Part shown: positions 52,490 through 61,250 of the stretch, one piece after another | Layout: each line of letters begins with the position of its first letter | Position numbering within the stretch: position 1 is the stretch's first letter | Program-made: the position numbers and the translations under genes | Assembly (NCBI RefSeq): GCF_944380985.1 | Contig: NZ_CALWJJ010000001.1 | Location: 124,001 to 188,000 of the forward strand | Direction of reading: 5' to 3' | Length of the DNA: 64,000 bases | DNA from: an uncultured Agathobaculum sp. | Lineage (GTDB): Bacteria; Bacillota; Clostridia; Oscillospirales; Butyricicoccaceae | Notes under the pieces: generated by a model | Seen by the model: only the letters and a program-made list of their open reading frames with translations | The model's database searches: none | What the model was told of the DNA's origin: nothing

Positions 52490-53233
52490 TTAAAGCTTCA
52501 TCAGTGCGACCCGCTCACCGTCTATCCGCTGCGCAATGTTGCGGAAAGCGCGCGCGGCGCCGTCCTTTTTGACAGATAGGATACATTTACCGCTGTTTCC
52601 ACAGGCAATTATATCCTCATCCTCCGGTACGATGCCGAGCAGCGGAAGCCCTGCTTCGTCCATTGCGTCATCGATATTGCTCGACCGGCCGTGCAGGATC
52701 ATGCGCGGCCGCACATGGTTGAGCACCATACGGATGCGCTGGATACAGTACTCCTCTTCCAGCTTGCGTGCGCAGCGCTCCGCGCCGCGGATACAGGCAA
52801 GGTCGGTCGAGGTGACGATGACCGCCTGCGTGGCGATGTGTGCCAGAAACGACAGCTCTGCCGGCAGCCCGGCCGGGCCGTCAATTAGTAAATAATCAAA
52901 GCCGGCCTCCTCTGCCTGCACGGCGAGCTGCTCCATACCGCGCTCGCTCAGCGCAGGCAACGCGACCGGCGCGGTGAGTAAGTACAGTGTTTGATACTCC
53001 GGGTGTCGTGCCATAGCGTCAGCCAGCGGCACCGCACCGCCGGCAACGTCGGCAAAGGAATAGACCACCCTGTCCGACATGCCGAGCGCGATGTCGAGGT
53101 TGCGGAGGCCGCAGTCGCCGTCAATCAGGAGCACGCGGCGGTCTCGCTGACACAGCGCTGCACCTACACCCGCCGTAAGAGAGGTTTTCCCCGTGCCACC
53201 CTTGCCGGACACAACCAGAATGACCTTCAACAT
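52490..53233 (-). CDS. minD: MinD/ParA-family ATPase
   Basis: 247 residues. Deviant Walker A is SGKGGTGKTSLTAG (K11 and K16), switch I LIDGDCGLRNLDIALGMSDR (close to MinD), and the third motif is LLIDGPAGL. MinD recruits the division inhibitor MinC to the membrane to keep the septum at midcell. However no minC or minE is present, and the C-terminus (FRNIAQRIDGERVALMKL) is not an obvious MinD membrane-targeting helix. GGAGGCAG precedes the ATG. It follows PBP2 by 96 bases. The name is by best resemblance; an orphan ParA-like role is possible. Confidence 0.78.
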   Translation of the reverse strand: MLKVILVVSGKGGTGKTSLTAGVGAALCQRDRRVLLIDGDCGLRNLDIALGMSDRVVYSFADVAGGAVPLADAMARHPEYQTLYLLTAPVALPALSERGMEQLAVQAEEAGFDYLLIDGPAGLPAELSFLAHIATQAVIVTSTDLACIRGAERCARKLEEEYCIQRIRMVLNHVRPRMILHGRSSNIDDAMDEAGLPLLGIVPEDEDIIACGNSGKCILSVKKDGAARAFRNIAQRIDGERVALMKL

Positions 53234-53329
53234 ACTGCCTCCGAGATGAAAAACTTATATTTGTATTATAGACTACATATTGCTAATTTACAAGCATTTA
53301 GGCAAATTTTTTATCATCATAGCGATTTT

Positions 53330-55612
53330 TCAGGGCACCATTGTGTTCTCCCGCTGCACCGTGCCGACCGTGTCAGGCTCTTCCTCGGCAAAGTAAGCGT
53401 CGAAGATATCGCGCACGATCGGCGCGACCGACGAGCCGTGCCCCGCACCTTCACCGACCACGCAGACGACGATCTCCGGGTCGTCAAACGGCGCGAAAGC
53501 GACGAACAGTCCGTTGGTATACTCAACGATCGGGCTGTTCTCATCGTTAGGATTGAGCCGTCCTCGCATTTCGGCCGAGCCGGTCTTGCCGCCGACCTTG
53601 ATCGGATAGTCGGCAAATGTGGTCGCTGCGGTACCGCCCTCGGCGGTAACCTCGCTCATACCCTGCATGACAAGCTCAAGCGTCTCGTCCGAGATCTCAA
53701 TCGTATCAATCACATCCGGCTCAGACCCTACAACAACATCTGAATAGTCGTAGGTTTTTATGCTCCTGATAAGCGTCGGCCGATACAGCGTGCCGCCGTT
53801 GACAACCGTCGCCATGTAGTTTGCCATTTGCAGCGGGGTAAACGCATTGTCCGACTGGCCAATGGCGGCATTTACGTCATCGCCGGTCATCCAGTCGCGC
53901 AGGTTGGGGTCAGCCTGACGCATCACGGCACGGTAGGTCGGGCCGGCGGCATGGCCGCTCGACTCACCGATCTCAATGCCGGTTGCCTGGCCAAGGCCAA
54001 AATCCGCGCACCACTGCTCAAGCCGCGCGCCGCCCAGCAGCACGCCGACATGATAGAAAAACGTGTTGCACGAATATTTGATCGCATTTGTCACATCCAG
54101 CGTCATGGGTATGTCGTGGTTTTCGCACAAAAACCGCTGCCCACCGATCTCAAACACACCCGTACAGTAAAAGGTTGTGCCGGAATTAATCACACCCTCC
54201 TCAAGCGCCGCGACCGCGCTGAGCACTTTGAAGGTCGAACCAGGGGCGTACATGCCGCTTGTCGCACGGTTGTACTCCGGGCTTCGTGGATCGCTGATGC
54301 GCGCTTGTACGGTCTCTGTATCGTAATAATCCTCCAGGCTGAACGTCGGGTAGGACGCCATCGCCAGCACCTCTCCCGTGTCGGGATCAAGCGCAACTGC
54401 CGCGCCACCGCGCTCATATTCGGCAAGGTAGTTTTGCAGCGACTGCTCGGCCACCTGCTGCAGCTCAAGATCGATGGTCGTGATGACGTTGTCACCCGGC
54501 TGCGGTGCGTTCGAGCTGTTCTCATCCTCAGAAACATCACCGCCAATATCGACCGCCATCGTGCGCGATCCGGCCGTGCCATGCAGATACTCCTCAAGCG
54601 CAGACTCAAGGCCGGTCTTGCCAATGGTGTCGTTCATATTGTATCCTTCTTTTTCACGGTATGGTCCGCCGTTTTTATCGCCATTCCATTCGTCGTAATC
54701 GACTGTGCCGACCGTGCCGAGCAGATGCGCGGCATAATCTGTATCATACCGGCGCACGGCCTCGCTCTCAACATCCACACCCTCGTATTGCTGATGGTGC
54801 TCCTTGATATAGGCGATCAGATCCATCGAGATATTGTCAGCCAGCGTAAAGGTCGCACTGTTGCTGAAATTTGCCTGCCGCATGCTGTAATACAGACCGA
54901 CCAACGTGCGCACGTCCGCCTCGGACAAATCGTCTGACAGGCCGGCGTTCCGCTCAAGATAGCCGCGCATCACCTCGATAAACTCGCCGGCGGTGATGAG
55001 CTCTGTCGCGTCTATCCGTTCCACCTGATCAATCAGATCGCCGTCCTCATCATACTGCGGATTTTGCATGTTTTCCGCCTCGGCCTCGGCAATCGCTTGC
55101 TGTACCGCTGTCAGGTCGAGTGTATCCGCGCTATCCTTGATATAGGTGGATAGCGCCGCGCGGGCGCTATCCCCACTCTCGCCGATATAACTATACGGCG
55201 CGGTATCCGTGACCGGCAGCACATCGTTCAAAATGGCGCCGTTGTCTTCTTCCACCCCGGCATCCAGCCCTGACTCGTCCTGCGCTGCGCCATCGTCCGC
55301 TTTAACACGGTTTGCAAGGTCGAGCAGCTTTTCAAACCGGTCGGGCTGATCTTCCCAGAACGAGGCGTAAATCAGCACGAGCGAAAAACCGGTCTGGTTG
55401 GTCACGAGCGGACGGCCATAACGGTCAAGAACCTCACCGCGGGCTGCGGATATGGTCGAAGTAGTGGTCAAAAACTCGGCCGAGCGACGCACATAACTCT
55501 CGCCGTTTATCAGCTGTAGCTGCACCAGCTGCCCCCCCGCCAGACCAAAGCAGATCAGCAGCAGGCAGCCTAGTACAAGCAGGCGGCGCAGCAGTTGTGT
55601 TTTGTTTACCAT
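53330..55612 (-). CDS. mrdA: Penicillin-binding protein 2 (transpeptidase)
   Basis: 760 residues, longer than the usual 600-700. One N-terminal membrane anchor (residues ~9-30), the PBP dimerisation domain (from GEVLDRYGRPLVTNQTGFSL near 60), and an extended charged region (residues ~100-260, rich in D and E). The transpeptidase motifs are complete: S-T-F-K in MYAPGSTFKVLSA near 457, S-C-N in IKYSCNTFFYHVG, and K-T-G in KVGGKTGSAEMRG. It crosslinks peptidoglycan for elongation. It follows mreD by 30 bases; rodA, the usual partner, is not in the window. Confidence 0.95.
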   Translation of the reverse strand: MVNKTQLLRRLLVLGCLLLICFGLAGGQLVQLQLINGESYVRRSAEFLTTTSTISAARGEVLDRYGRPLVTNQTGFSLVLIYASFWEDQPDRFEKLLDLANRVKADDGAAQDESGLDAGVEEDNGAILNDVLPVTDTAPYSYIGESGDSARAALSTYIKDSADTLDLTAVQQAIAEAEAENMQNPQYDEDGDLIDQVERIDATELITAGEFIEVMRGYLERNAGLSDDLSEADVRTLVGLYYSMRQANFSNSATFTLADNISMDLIAYIKEHHQQYEGVDVESEAVRRYDTDYAAHLLGTVGTVDYDEWNGDKNGGPYREKEGYNMNDTIGKTGLESALEEYLHGTAGSRTMAVDIGGDVSEDENSSNAPQPGDNVITTIDLELQQVAEQSLQNYLAEYERGGAAVALDPDTGEVLAMASYPTFSLEDYYDTETVQARISDPRSPEYNRATSGMYAPGSTFKVLSAVAALEEGVINSGTTFYCTGVFEIGGQRFLCENHDIPMTLDVTNAIKYSCNTFFYHVGVLLGGARLEQWCADFGLGQATGIEIGESSGHAAGPTYRAVMRQADPNLRDWMTGDDVNAAIGQSDNAFTPLQMANYMATVVNGGTLYRPTLIRSIKTYDYSDVVVGSEPDVIDTIEISDETLELVMQGMSEVTAEGGTAATTFADYPIKVGGKTGSAEMRGRLNPNDENSPIVEYTNGLFVAFAPFDDPEIVVCVVGEGAGHGSSVAPIVRDIFDAYFAEEEPDTVGTVQRENTMVP

Positions 55613-55642
55613 AGGTTTTCCTCTTTTCCAGCGTGCGGCGGG

Positions 55643-56152
55643 TTATCGCTCGGCAAAGGTGCGGCTGATTCTGTGCATGGGCAGATACACAGCAAAGCTG
55701 AATACGCATGTGAGCACCGTGCCGCCAATGATCTGCTGCAATACAAGCGCAAACGATGCGCCCGCCTGCGGCAGCAAATAGACAAAAAAGCGCATAAGGC
55801 CGAGCACAATCATCTCAATCGAGGTCATAATCAGCATGGAAACATAACTGCCGCTCAAGGTCAGCTGGCTTATGACGCCCGCCACCAACCCAAACAGCAC
55901 GAAAAAGATCGGGTACAGCCCGTCGATCCCGATGAAGCCAAGATCGTAAAACAGGCCGACCACCACGCCGATAATCACGCCCTCGACCGGACCGTCAAGC
56001 AGGGCCGCTGCCGCCACCAGTGCGGGCAACAGATCCAGATGGTAGCCGCGAATCGACCAAGTGCCAAACCAGCTGGTCTGCAGCACATAGAGAATCAGCG
56101 CGACCAGAATGTAAAGCAGTATCTTGGGGATGGATAGTCGTTCTCTCTGCAT
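55643..56152 (-). CDS. mreD: Rod-shape protein MreD
   Basis: 169 residues with five hydrophobic helices (ILLYILVALILYVLQTSWFG, LLPALVAAAALLDGPVEGVI and so on). The family has few fixed motifs; identity rests on size, topology and its place between mreC and PBP2. GGAGTGA, which contains the mreC stop, precedes the ATG. It belongs to the elongasome in the membrane. Confidence 0.9.
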   Translation of the reverse strand: MQRERLSIPKILLYILVALILYVLQTSWFGTWSIRGYHLDLLPALVAAAALLDGPVEGVIIGVVVGLFYDLGFIGIDGLYPIFFVLFGLVAGVISQLTLSGSYVSMLIMTSIEMIVLGLMRFFVYLLPQAGASFALVLQQIIGGTVLTCVFSFAVYLPMHRISRTFAER

Positions 56153-56156
56153 GAGC

Positions 56157-57002
56157 TCACTCCGTTGTATCGGTATAATCAGTGACGATAGAAACACTTG
56201 AAATTGTATTTACATCGACAAAAGGCCGGATCACTGCGTAGTACGAAATACCATTATCCTCGGGCAGCACACTTTCGACCGTGCCGATCATCACGCCCTT
56301 GGGAAACACGCCGCCGCGGCCCGAAGTCTCGACCGTGTCGCCAATGACAATGCTCGCGTCCTCGGTCAGATAGGACAAACGCAGGTTTCCGTCGGCCATC
56401 AGATCATAGTCGCCCTCGGCGATCGCGGTCTCGCGCGTGCGGGTGATGAGCGCGCCGCACTGCATCTCGACGTCAATCACGGTGGTGATCTCGCAAGTGT
56501 TGGCGTATAGCTCGCTGACATAGCCTGCCATTCCGTCCACCGTGATGACCAGATCGCCCAGCTCCACGCCGTGGTTTGAGCCTCTATCGAGCGTCAACGT
56601 CATTGCCCAGTCGCCCGGGTTGCGGGCGATGACCTCGGCGCTTACCGTGGTCAGCTCGCGCACGCGCTCAGGCTGGCCCACCTGCTGGCGCAGCTGAGCA
56701 TTCTCCTCTAGCGCAAGCGCGGCGTCACGCATGGTCTGCTCCAGCTCGCGCACCCGGCGTCTTAGCTCCTCATTTTCCGCCTGTAGCGCATCAAAATCGG
56801 TAAAATAGCTCAGTCCACGGCCAAAAAAATTGCCGATACCCGTCGCAAGCCGCTGCACCGGCGTGGTCACAAAGCTGACGATCCGCGTGACCGGCGAAGG
56901 GTTGCCGGTCACGCCACTATACAGCGCGGACAGCATGCACAGCACGATCACGACCGCCACGCCGATCAGAAAACGCGAGCCCAGTCTGTTCCGTCTTCGC
57001 AA
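56157..57002 (-). CDS. mreC: Rod-shape protein MreC
   Basis: 281 residues from a TTG at 57000-57002 with AAAGGAG nine bases upstream; an ATG-led longer form to 57080 exists but without a site. One membrane helix (FLIGVAVVIVLCMLSALYSG), a coiled coil (DALQAENEELRRRVRELEQT, extending to ~residue 110) and the two beta domains (SAEVIARNPGDWAMTLTLDR, GVFPKGVMIGTVESVLPEDN). It organises the elongation machinery outside the membrane. mreB, usually upstream, is absent; maf lies upstream. Confidence 0.93.
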   Translation of the reverse strand: MRRRNRLGSRFLIGVAVVIVLCMLSALYSGVTGNPSPVTRIVSFVTTPVQRLATGIGNFFGRGLSYFTDFDALQAENEELRRRVRELEQTMRDAALALEENAQLRQQVGQPERVRELTTVSAEVIARNPGDWAMTLTLDRGSNHGVELGDLVITVDGMAGYVSELYANTCEITTVIDVEMQCGALITRTRETAIAEGDYDLMADGNLRLSYLTEDASIVIGDTVETSGRGGVFPKGVMIGTVESVLPEDNGISYYAVIRPFVDVNTISSVSIVTDYTDTTE

Positions 57003-57105
57003 AAGCCATAAACTCCTTTCGAAAATCCATTCGAGAGCACGCATCCCTGCCATCCGGCCGGGGCGCACGGTTATGCTCACAGATTAAAGCGCCTTGCCGT
57101 GCACA

Positions 57106-57669
57106 TCACACCGCATGCAGGTCGCGCAGCATCTCATACAGCGGGGCGACCGGCAGGCCCACAACGCTGTAATAGTCGCCCTCGATGCCGCGAACGAGCA
57201 GCGCGCCGCGCCCCTGAATGCCATAGGCGCCCGCCTTGTCAAGCGGCTCACCGGTGGCGAGATAGGCCGTAATCTCCGCCTCGTCAAAATCGCGGAATGT
57301 GACACGCGTGCGGGTGACGAGCGTGCGTACCTCCCCCTCGGGCGGTAGCACGGCAAGGCCGGTCAGCACCTCGTGCGTACGCCCACGCAAACGGCGCAGC
57401 ATCTCAGCCGCCTGCTTTGCATCCGCCGGCTTGCCGAGCGGCAACCCATCGATCGTGACCATGGTATCCGATCCAATGCAGAGCGCCGCCGGATGCAGCG
57501 CGCGCGCCGCGTCCGCCTTCAGGCGGCTCAGCCGCACGACCTCTTCGCCAAGCGGCGCACCGGGGCGCAGCGTCTCGTCCACATCGACTGGGCAGACGGT
57601 AAATTGCTCGGTAATCAGCGCCAGCAGCTCGCGCCTGCGCGGCGAGCAGGACGCCAGAACGATTTGCAT
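57106..57669 (-). CDS. maf: Maf-family nucleotide pyrophosphatase
   Basis: 187 residues. Starts MQIVLASCSPRRRELLALI, the family signature, with the catalytic and metal residues in ALCIGSDTMVTIDGLPLGKP and in LRGRTHEVLTGLAVLP and EPLDKAGAYGIQGRGALLV. It hydrolyses modified or canonical nucleoside triphosphates and is linked to septum control. Its ATG overlaps the U32 stop by one base (TAATG). Confidence 0.95.
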   Translation of the reverse strand: MQIVLASCSPRRRELLALITEQFTVCPVDVDETLRPGAPLGEEVVRLSRLKADAARALHPAALCIGSDTMVTIDGLPLGKPADAKQAAEMLRRLRGRTHEVLTGLAVLPPEGEVRTLVTRTRVTFRDFDEAEITAYLATGEPLDKAGAYGIQGRGALLVRGIEGDYYSVVGLPVAPLYEMLRDLHAV

Positions 57670-59693
57670 TATTCGACTCCTCTTTTATATAGTCCTTTGG
57701 TAAATTCCCCCTCAAGGGGTGTGCCATCGAGGAAGGCCCGCGCGATGCGCGCGCATTCCTGCGGCGTTTCGGTCGTAAAATACATCCGCGCGGTCGTAAC
57801 GCCAAGCTGCGCGAAATCTTCACGCAGGCAGAGCGGGCGGCTGTTGATCAGCGTATTGCGGCAGCCATACTCGGGCAGCAGCGCAAAGCGCTCGCCGCGC
57901 CGGTCGGTCAGGTAGGTTACGCCCTCCTCACAGCTGCACTTGCCGCTGTGCTGTTGGCGAATGGCGCAGTTTTCAAAGATCATCAGCGGCAGATAGCCGT
58001 AGACGACAAGCTCGGTCTCAAGCGCACCATTCATATCGCGGATCTGCGCAAGGCGCGCCTCGAAGGACAGCGTCTGCCGTTGGATGCCCATGTCGGCAAG
58101 CGCCGCCAATGTTTGGCTATTATAGGCATTCATGCCGAAATCGCCGTGCGCGGCAAAGCCCAGCCGCCGCGCGAGCGCGATGTGGCCGATATTGCCAGCG
58201 AGCACGGTCTCTGTGCCGCGGCTCATCGCCTCGCCCAGCAGCATCTCAACCTCGGGTTGCTCATTGTCGGAAAACACACGCGGCAAAATAGCGGGCAGAC
58301 CGGTCTGCGCCGCGACTGCGAGCGGTGCATACACCGTCTCAAGGCCAAGCCCTTTCAGCGCGTCCGCCTGCGCGCGGGTGCGCACGGACGCGGTATAACC
58401 CCGAAATCCCGCGCGCGGCGGCGGCTCCTGCGTATGTGGCCTGGTCACCCAGCTGCGCACGGGCGGCGTGCCGCGCTTTGCCAACAGCAGGGCAAGTGCG
58501 TCGCGCCGCATACCGTTTACCGCAGAGGCGGATATGGCCAGCCCGTCTGCAAGATCGATGCACAGGTTTTTGATATAAAACGGGGTGCCGCCCGTTTTGC
58601 GCAGCGATTTTTCCACCATCTCGGGTGTGGTCGGACGGCTTATCGCCCGCTCGACCGGCGCCATGACGGACACACCGTCCGCGCTGAGCACCGCGCCTAT
58701 GTCTTCCCGCGCGGTAAAGCACAGCGAAACCGGCACAAGCGGCGCCTCCTTGCCGGGGGCGAAGCGGTGTGCGGCCTCGTCATACAGCCCCTTAACCTCG
58801 CCGAGCGGCACATCGGTCTTGGTGCCGAGCATCTGCCCGCCCATGCGGCCTGTATAATAGCCGTCAGTAAACCCATCGCGCGAGAACACGCGGCGCAGAA
58901 TATCACCCTCCTCGGATGTAGGCCCCCGCCGCTCACGCAAGAGACCGGCGTATATTTTGGTGACGATCGCGGTATACTCCGGCCGTTTCATGCGGCCCTC
59001 AATCTTGAGCGAGGACACGCCAAGCTCCGCCAGCTCTGCAATATGGCCCGCCAGCGCAAGGTCCTTGAGCGAGAGCGGGTGCCCGCCGTTATATGGCAGG
59101 CGGCAGGGTTGCGCGCACATGCCGCGGTTGCCTGACCGCTGACCGATCACCGCCGACAGATAGCACTGCCCGGAATAGCACATGCACAGCGCGCCGTGCA
59201 CGAACACCTCGGTCTCTATACCCGCCTGCTCGGTAATCAGGCGCACCTCGTCGCGCGTGCATTCGCGGCTGAGCACAACGCGCGAAAAGCCGATGTCGCG
59301 CGCCTCGCGCGCACCGTCAAGCGTGTGGATGGTCATCTGCGTGGAGGCATGCAGCGCGATGTCAGGCGCGTGCGCGTGGATCTGCCGCGCAAGGCCGAGA
59401 TCCTGCACGATCAGCGCGTCTGCGCCTGCCTCATACAAGAATTTGGCATCCTGCATCGCCTCGTCCAGTTCGCGATCGCCCGCGAGGATGTTGAGCGTGA
59501 TATTGGTCTTAACCCCCCGCGCCCTGCAGTATGCGATCGCCTCGGCCATCTCGTCCGGCAAAAAGCCTTTTGCGCCGCGCCGCGCATTGAACGAGCCAAA
59601 ACCCATATATACCGCGCCCGCGCCTGATTGCACCGCGGCGCGCACACCCTCGGGCGAGCCGGCGGGTGCGAGTAGCTCTACGGTCTTACTCAT
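57669..59693 (-). CDS. U32-family protein with DUF3656 domain (RlhA-like)
   Basis: 674 residues. Starts TVELLAPAGSPEGVRAAVQS; the U32 signature ETEVFVHGALCMCYSGQCYL lies near residue 165 with further cysteines in NRGMCAQPCRLPY. The middle ~200 residues fit DUF3656, and the C-terminus repeats a second U32-like half with CAIRQQHSGKCSCEEG. Relatives such as E. coli RlhA hydroxylate 23S rRNA with an iron-sulfur centre, so the 'peptidase' label may mislead. It starts inside the zapA stop (ATGA) and ends on the maf start. Confidence 0.88.
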   Translation of the reverse strand: MSKTVELLAPAGSPEGVRAAVQSGAGAVYMGFGSFNARRGAKGFLPDEMAEAIAYCRARGVKTNITLNILAGDRELDEAMQDAKFLYEAGADALIVQDLGLARQIHAHAPDIALHASTQMTIHTLDGAREARDIGFSRVVLSRECTRDEVRLITEQAGIETEVFVHGALCMCYSGQCYLSAVIGQRSGNRGMCAQPCRLPYNGGHPLSLKDLALAGHIAELAELGVSSLKIEGRMKRPEYTAIVTKIYAGLLRERRGPTSEEGDILRRVFSRDGFTDGYYTGRMGGQMLGTKTDVPLGEVKGLYDEAAHRFAPGKEAPLVPVSLCFTAREDIGAVLSADGVSVMAPVERAISRPTTPEMVEKSLRKTGGTPFYIKNLCIDLADGLAISASAVNGMRRDALALLLAKRGTPPVRSWVTRPHTQEPPPRAGFRGYTASVRTRAQADALKGLGLETVYAPLAVAAQTGLPAILPRVFSDNEQPEVEMLLGEAMSRGTETVLAGNIGHIALARRLGFAAHGDFGMNAYNSQTLAALADMGIQRQTLSFEARLAQIRDMNGALETELVVYGYLPLMIFENCAIRQQHSGKCSCEEGVTYLTDRRGERFALLPEYGCRNTLINSRPLCLREDFAQLGVTTARMYFTTETPQECARIARAFLDGTPLEGEFTKGLYKRGVE

Positions 59694-60001
59694 TTGCGCC
59701 GTCTGCCCGCGTGCGACTGGTTGCTGCGTTCCGCCTGCTGGCGCAAGGCGGCATTCTCCGCTTCGAGCGCGCGGCATTTGGCCTCGGCCGCCTCCGCTGC
59801 AGTCTTTGCTTTGATATATTCGTCCGCCAGATTAACGGTCGCCAGCACGAGCGCGCGGGTAGAGGCGAACGCAGCCGAACCGCCGCAGGACGCAATAGTC
59901 TGTTGCGCCAGTTCAGCGACCTCGTTCATATATTCCACGGTTTCATTGGCCAGCATGGTATAGTGCTGGCCTGCGATCTGGATGGTCACGCGGTTTGCCA
60001 T
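59690..60001 (-). CDS. zapA: Cell-division protein ZapA
   Basis: 103 residues: the ZapA fold at the start (NRVTIQIAGQHYTMLANETV, EYMNEVAELAQQTI) and a coiled coil later (KTAAEAAEAKCRALEAENAA). ZapA binds and bundles FtsZ at the division ring. GGAAGGGA precedes the ATG. It leads the zapA-U32-maf-mreCD-PBP2 transcript; a TATACT box at 60056-60061 on the minus strand is its likely -10. Confidence 0.9.
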   Translation of the reverse strand: MANRVTIQIAGQHYTMLANETVEYMNEVAELAQQTIASCGGSAAFASTRALVLATVNLADEYIKAKTAAEAAEAKCRALEAENAALRQQAERSNQSHAGRRRK

Positions 60002-60168
60002 GAAAAAATCCCTTCCTTTCGCAAAATCGCTCAAAAGGCATATTTTGATAAAATATAGTATACCACAACAACCGACCTTTTGGAACAAAAATATGCACAA
60101 ATTCAGCGTGCAGACTGATACACGCTTACGCGGGCTTGTGCGGAAATTGTAAAAGATTTTTGTTTTCC

Positions 60169-60197
60169 TTGTACCCGGTCACGCGCTGTGCTAAAAT
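60169..60197 (+). promoter_or_regulatory. Promoter of the proline operon
   Basis: TTGTAC (60169-60174), 17-base spacer, TAAAAT (60192-60197), about 63 bases before proB. Confidence 0.75.
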
Positions 60198-60259
60198 AAT
60201 AAGTATCTTCAGAGGGGCGGTAGCTGCCGCTCCCCTACCCGATTGCGGAGGTTTCCCCT

Positions 60260-61063
60260 ATGCTCAATCTTAACGAGGTGCGCCGCATTGTCGTCAAGGT
60301 AGGCACCTCGACGCTGACATACGACAACGGCCGGCTCAACATCCGTCGTATCGAGCGGCTGGTCCGCACGATCAGCGACCTGCAAAACCGCGGCTTTGAA
60401 ATGGTGCTGGTCTCCTCGGGCGCGGTCTCGGTAGGTGCGGCCAAGCTCGGCTTTGCCGGCCGGCCCCGAGAGCTTGCCATGAAGCAGGCGGCCGCAGCGG
60501 TCGGCCAATGCGAGCTGATGCACATTTATGACAAGATGTTTCTTGAATACGGCATTAACGTCGCTCAGATTCTGCTCACGCGCGAGAACATCACCGACGA
60601 CGTTCAACGCGAGAACATCCAAAATACATTCACCGCGCTCATGCATACAGGCGCAGTACCGATTGTCAACGAAAATGACACGGTCGCAACGGCCGAGCTC
60701 AAACACATCGAAAACTTCGGCGACAACGACACGCTCTCCGCAGTTGTCGCGCGCATATGCAGCGCTGACCTGCTCATTATTTTTTCAGACATCGATGGGC
60801 TTTATGATGCCGATCCGCGTAAAAATCCGCAGGCCAAACTGATCGGCGAGGTTTCACGGATCGACGCCAAGATCCGTCGCATGGCGGGTGGCACAGGCTC
60901 ATCCCATGGCACGGGCGGCATGGCGACCAAAATCACTGCTGCCGAACTGTGCATGGACGCCGGCATCCCCATGCTGGTGGCAAACGGCAACCGGGAAGAC
61001 GTGCTGTACGACATTGTTGCGGGCAAAAACGTCGGCACATTATTTGCAAGGGAGGTTGGCTGA
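60260..61063 (+). CDS. proB: Glutamate 5-kinase
   Basis: 267 residues, the short form without the C-terminal PUA domain of E. coli ProB. Motifs: [53 protein letters not shown] and [18 protein letters not shown]. It phosphorylates glutamate as the first step of proline synthesis and is feedback-inhibited by proline in the family. GGAGGT precedes the ATG. Confidence 0.97.
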   Translation: MLNLNEVRRIVVKVGTSTLTYDNGRLNIRRIERLVRTISDLQNRGFEMVLVSSGAVSVGAAKLGFAGRPRELAMKQAAAAVGQCELMHIYDKMFLEYGINVAQILLTRENITDDVQRENIQNTFTALMHTGAVPIVNENDTVATAELKHIENFGDNDTLSAVVARICSADLLIIFSDIDGLYDADPRKNPQAKLIGEVSRIDAKIRRMAGGTGSSHGTGGMATKITAAELCMDAGIPMLVANGNREDVLYDIVAGKNVGTLFAREVG

Positions 61064-61064
61064 C

Positions 61065-61217
61065 ATGACAAAACGGCAGACAAATCACATGATAAGCGTG
61101 CTGTGCGACAGACACAGGTGTATTTTTTCGAGGGCGCAAATCATCGCGGCACTGATCGGCGGTGCTGTCGGCGCATTCCTGGGGGTGCAAGCCTATTACC
61201 AGGGCTGGCTGGGATGA
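61065..61217 (+). CDS. Small membrane protein between proB and proA (50 aa)
   Basis: Not a recognised family. The ATG lies one base after the proB stop and a full GGAGG lies eight bases upstream, so it is well placed for translation. Residues 1-22 are polar and basic (MTKRQTNHMISVLCDRHRCI); residues ~26-42 (IIAALIGGAVGAFLGVQAYY) are hydrophobic, then QGWLG. This looks like a single-pass membrane miniprotein. proA starts 33 bases later with its own ribosome site. The his operon contains a similar wedge ORF. Confidence 0.6.
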   Translation: MTKRQTNHMISVLCDRHRCIFSRAQIIAALIGGAVGAFLGVQAYYQGWLG

Positions 61218-61250
61218 TCGCACCTATTTTAACAAACATGAGGTGATACC

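Noticed and set aside
57003..57080. An N-terminal extension of MreC to ATG 57080
   Set aside because: No ribosome site upstream, while AAAGGAG stands at the right distance from TTG 57002 inside this stretch.
60002..60259. A riboswitch or small RNA between zapA and proB
   Set aside because: Only promoter elements and ribosome sites are visible; no stable conserved fold is apparent by eye.
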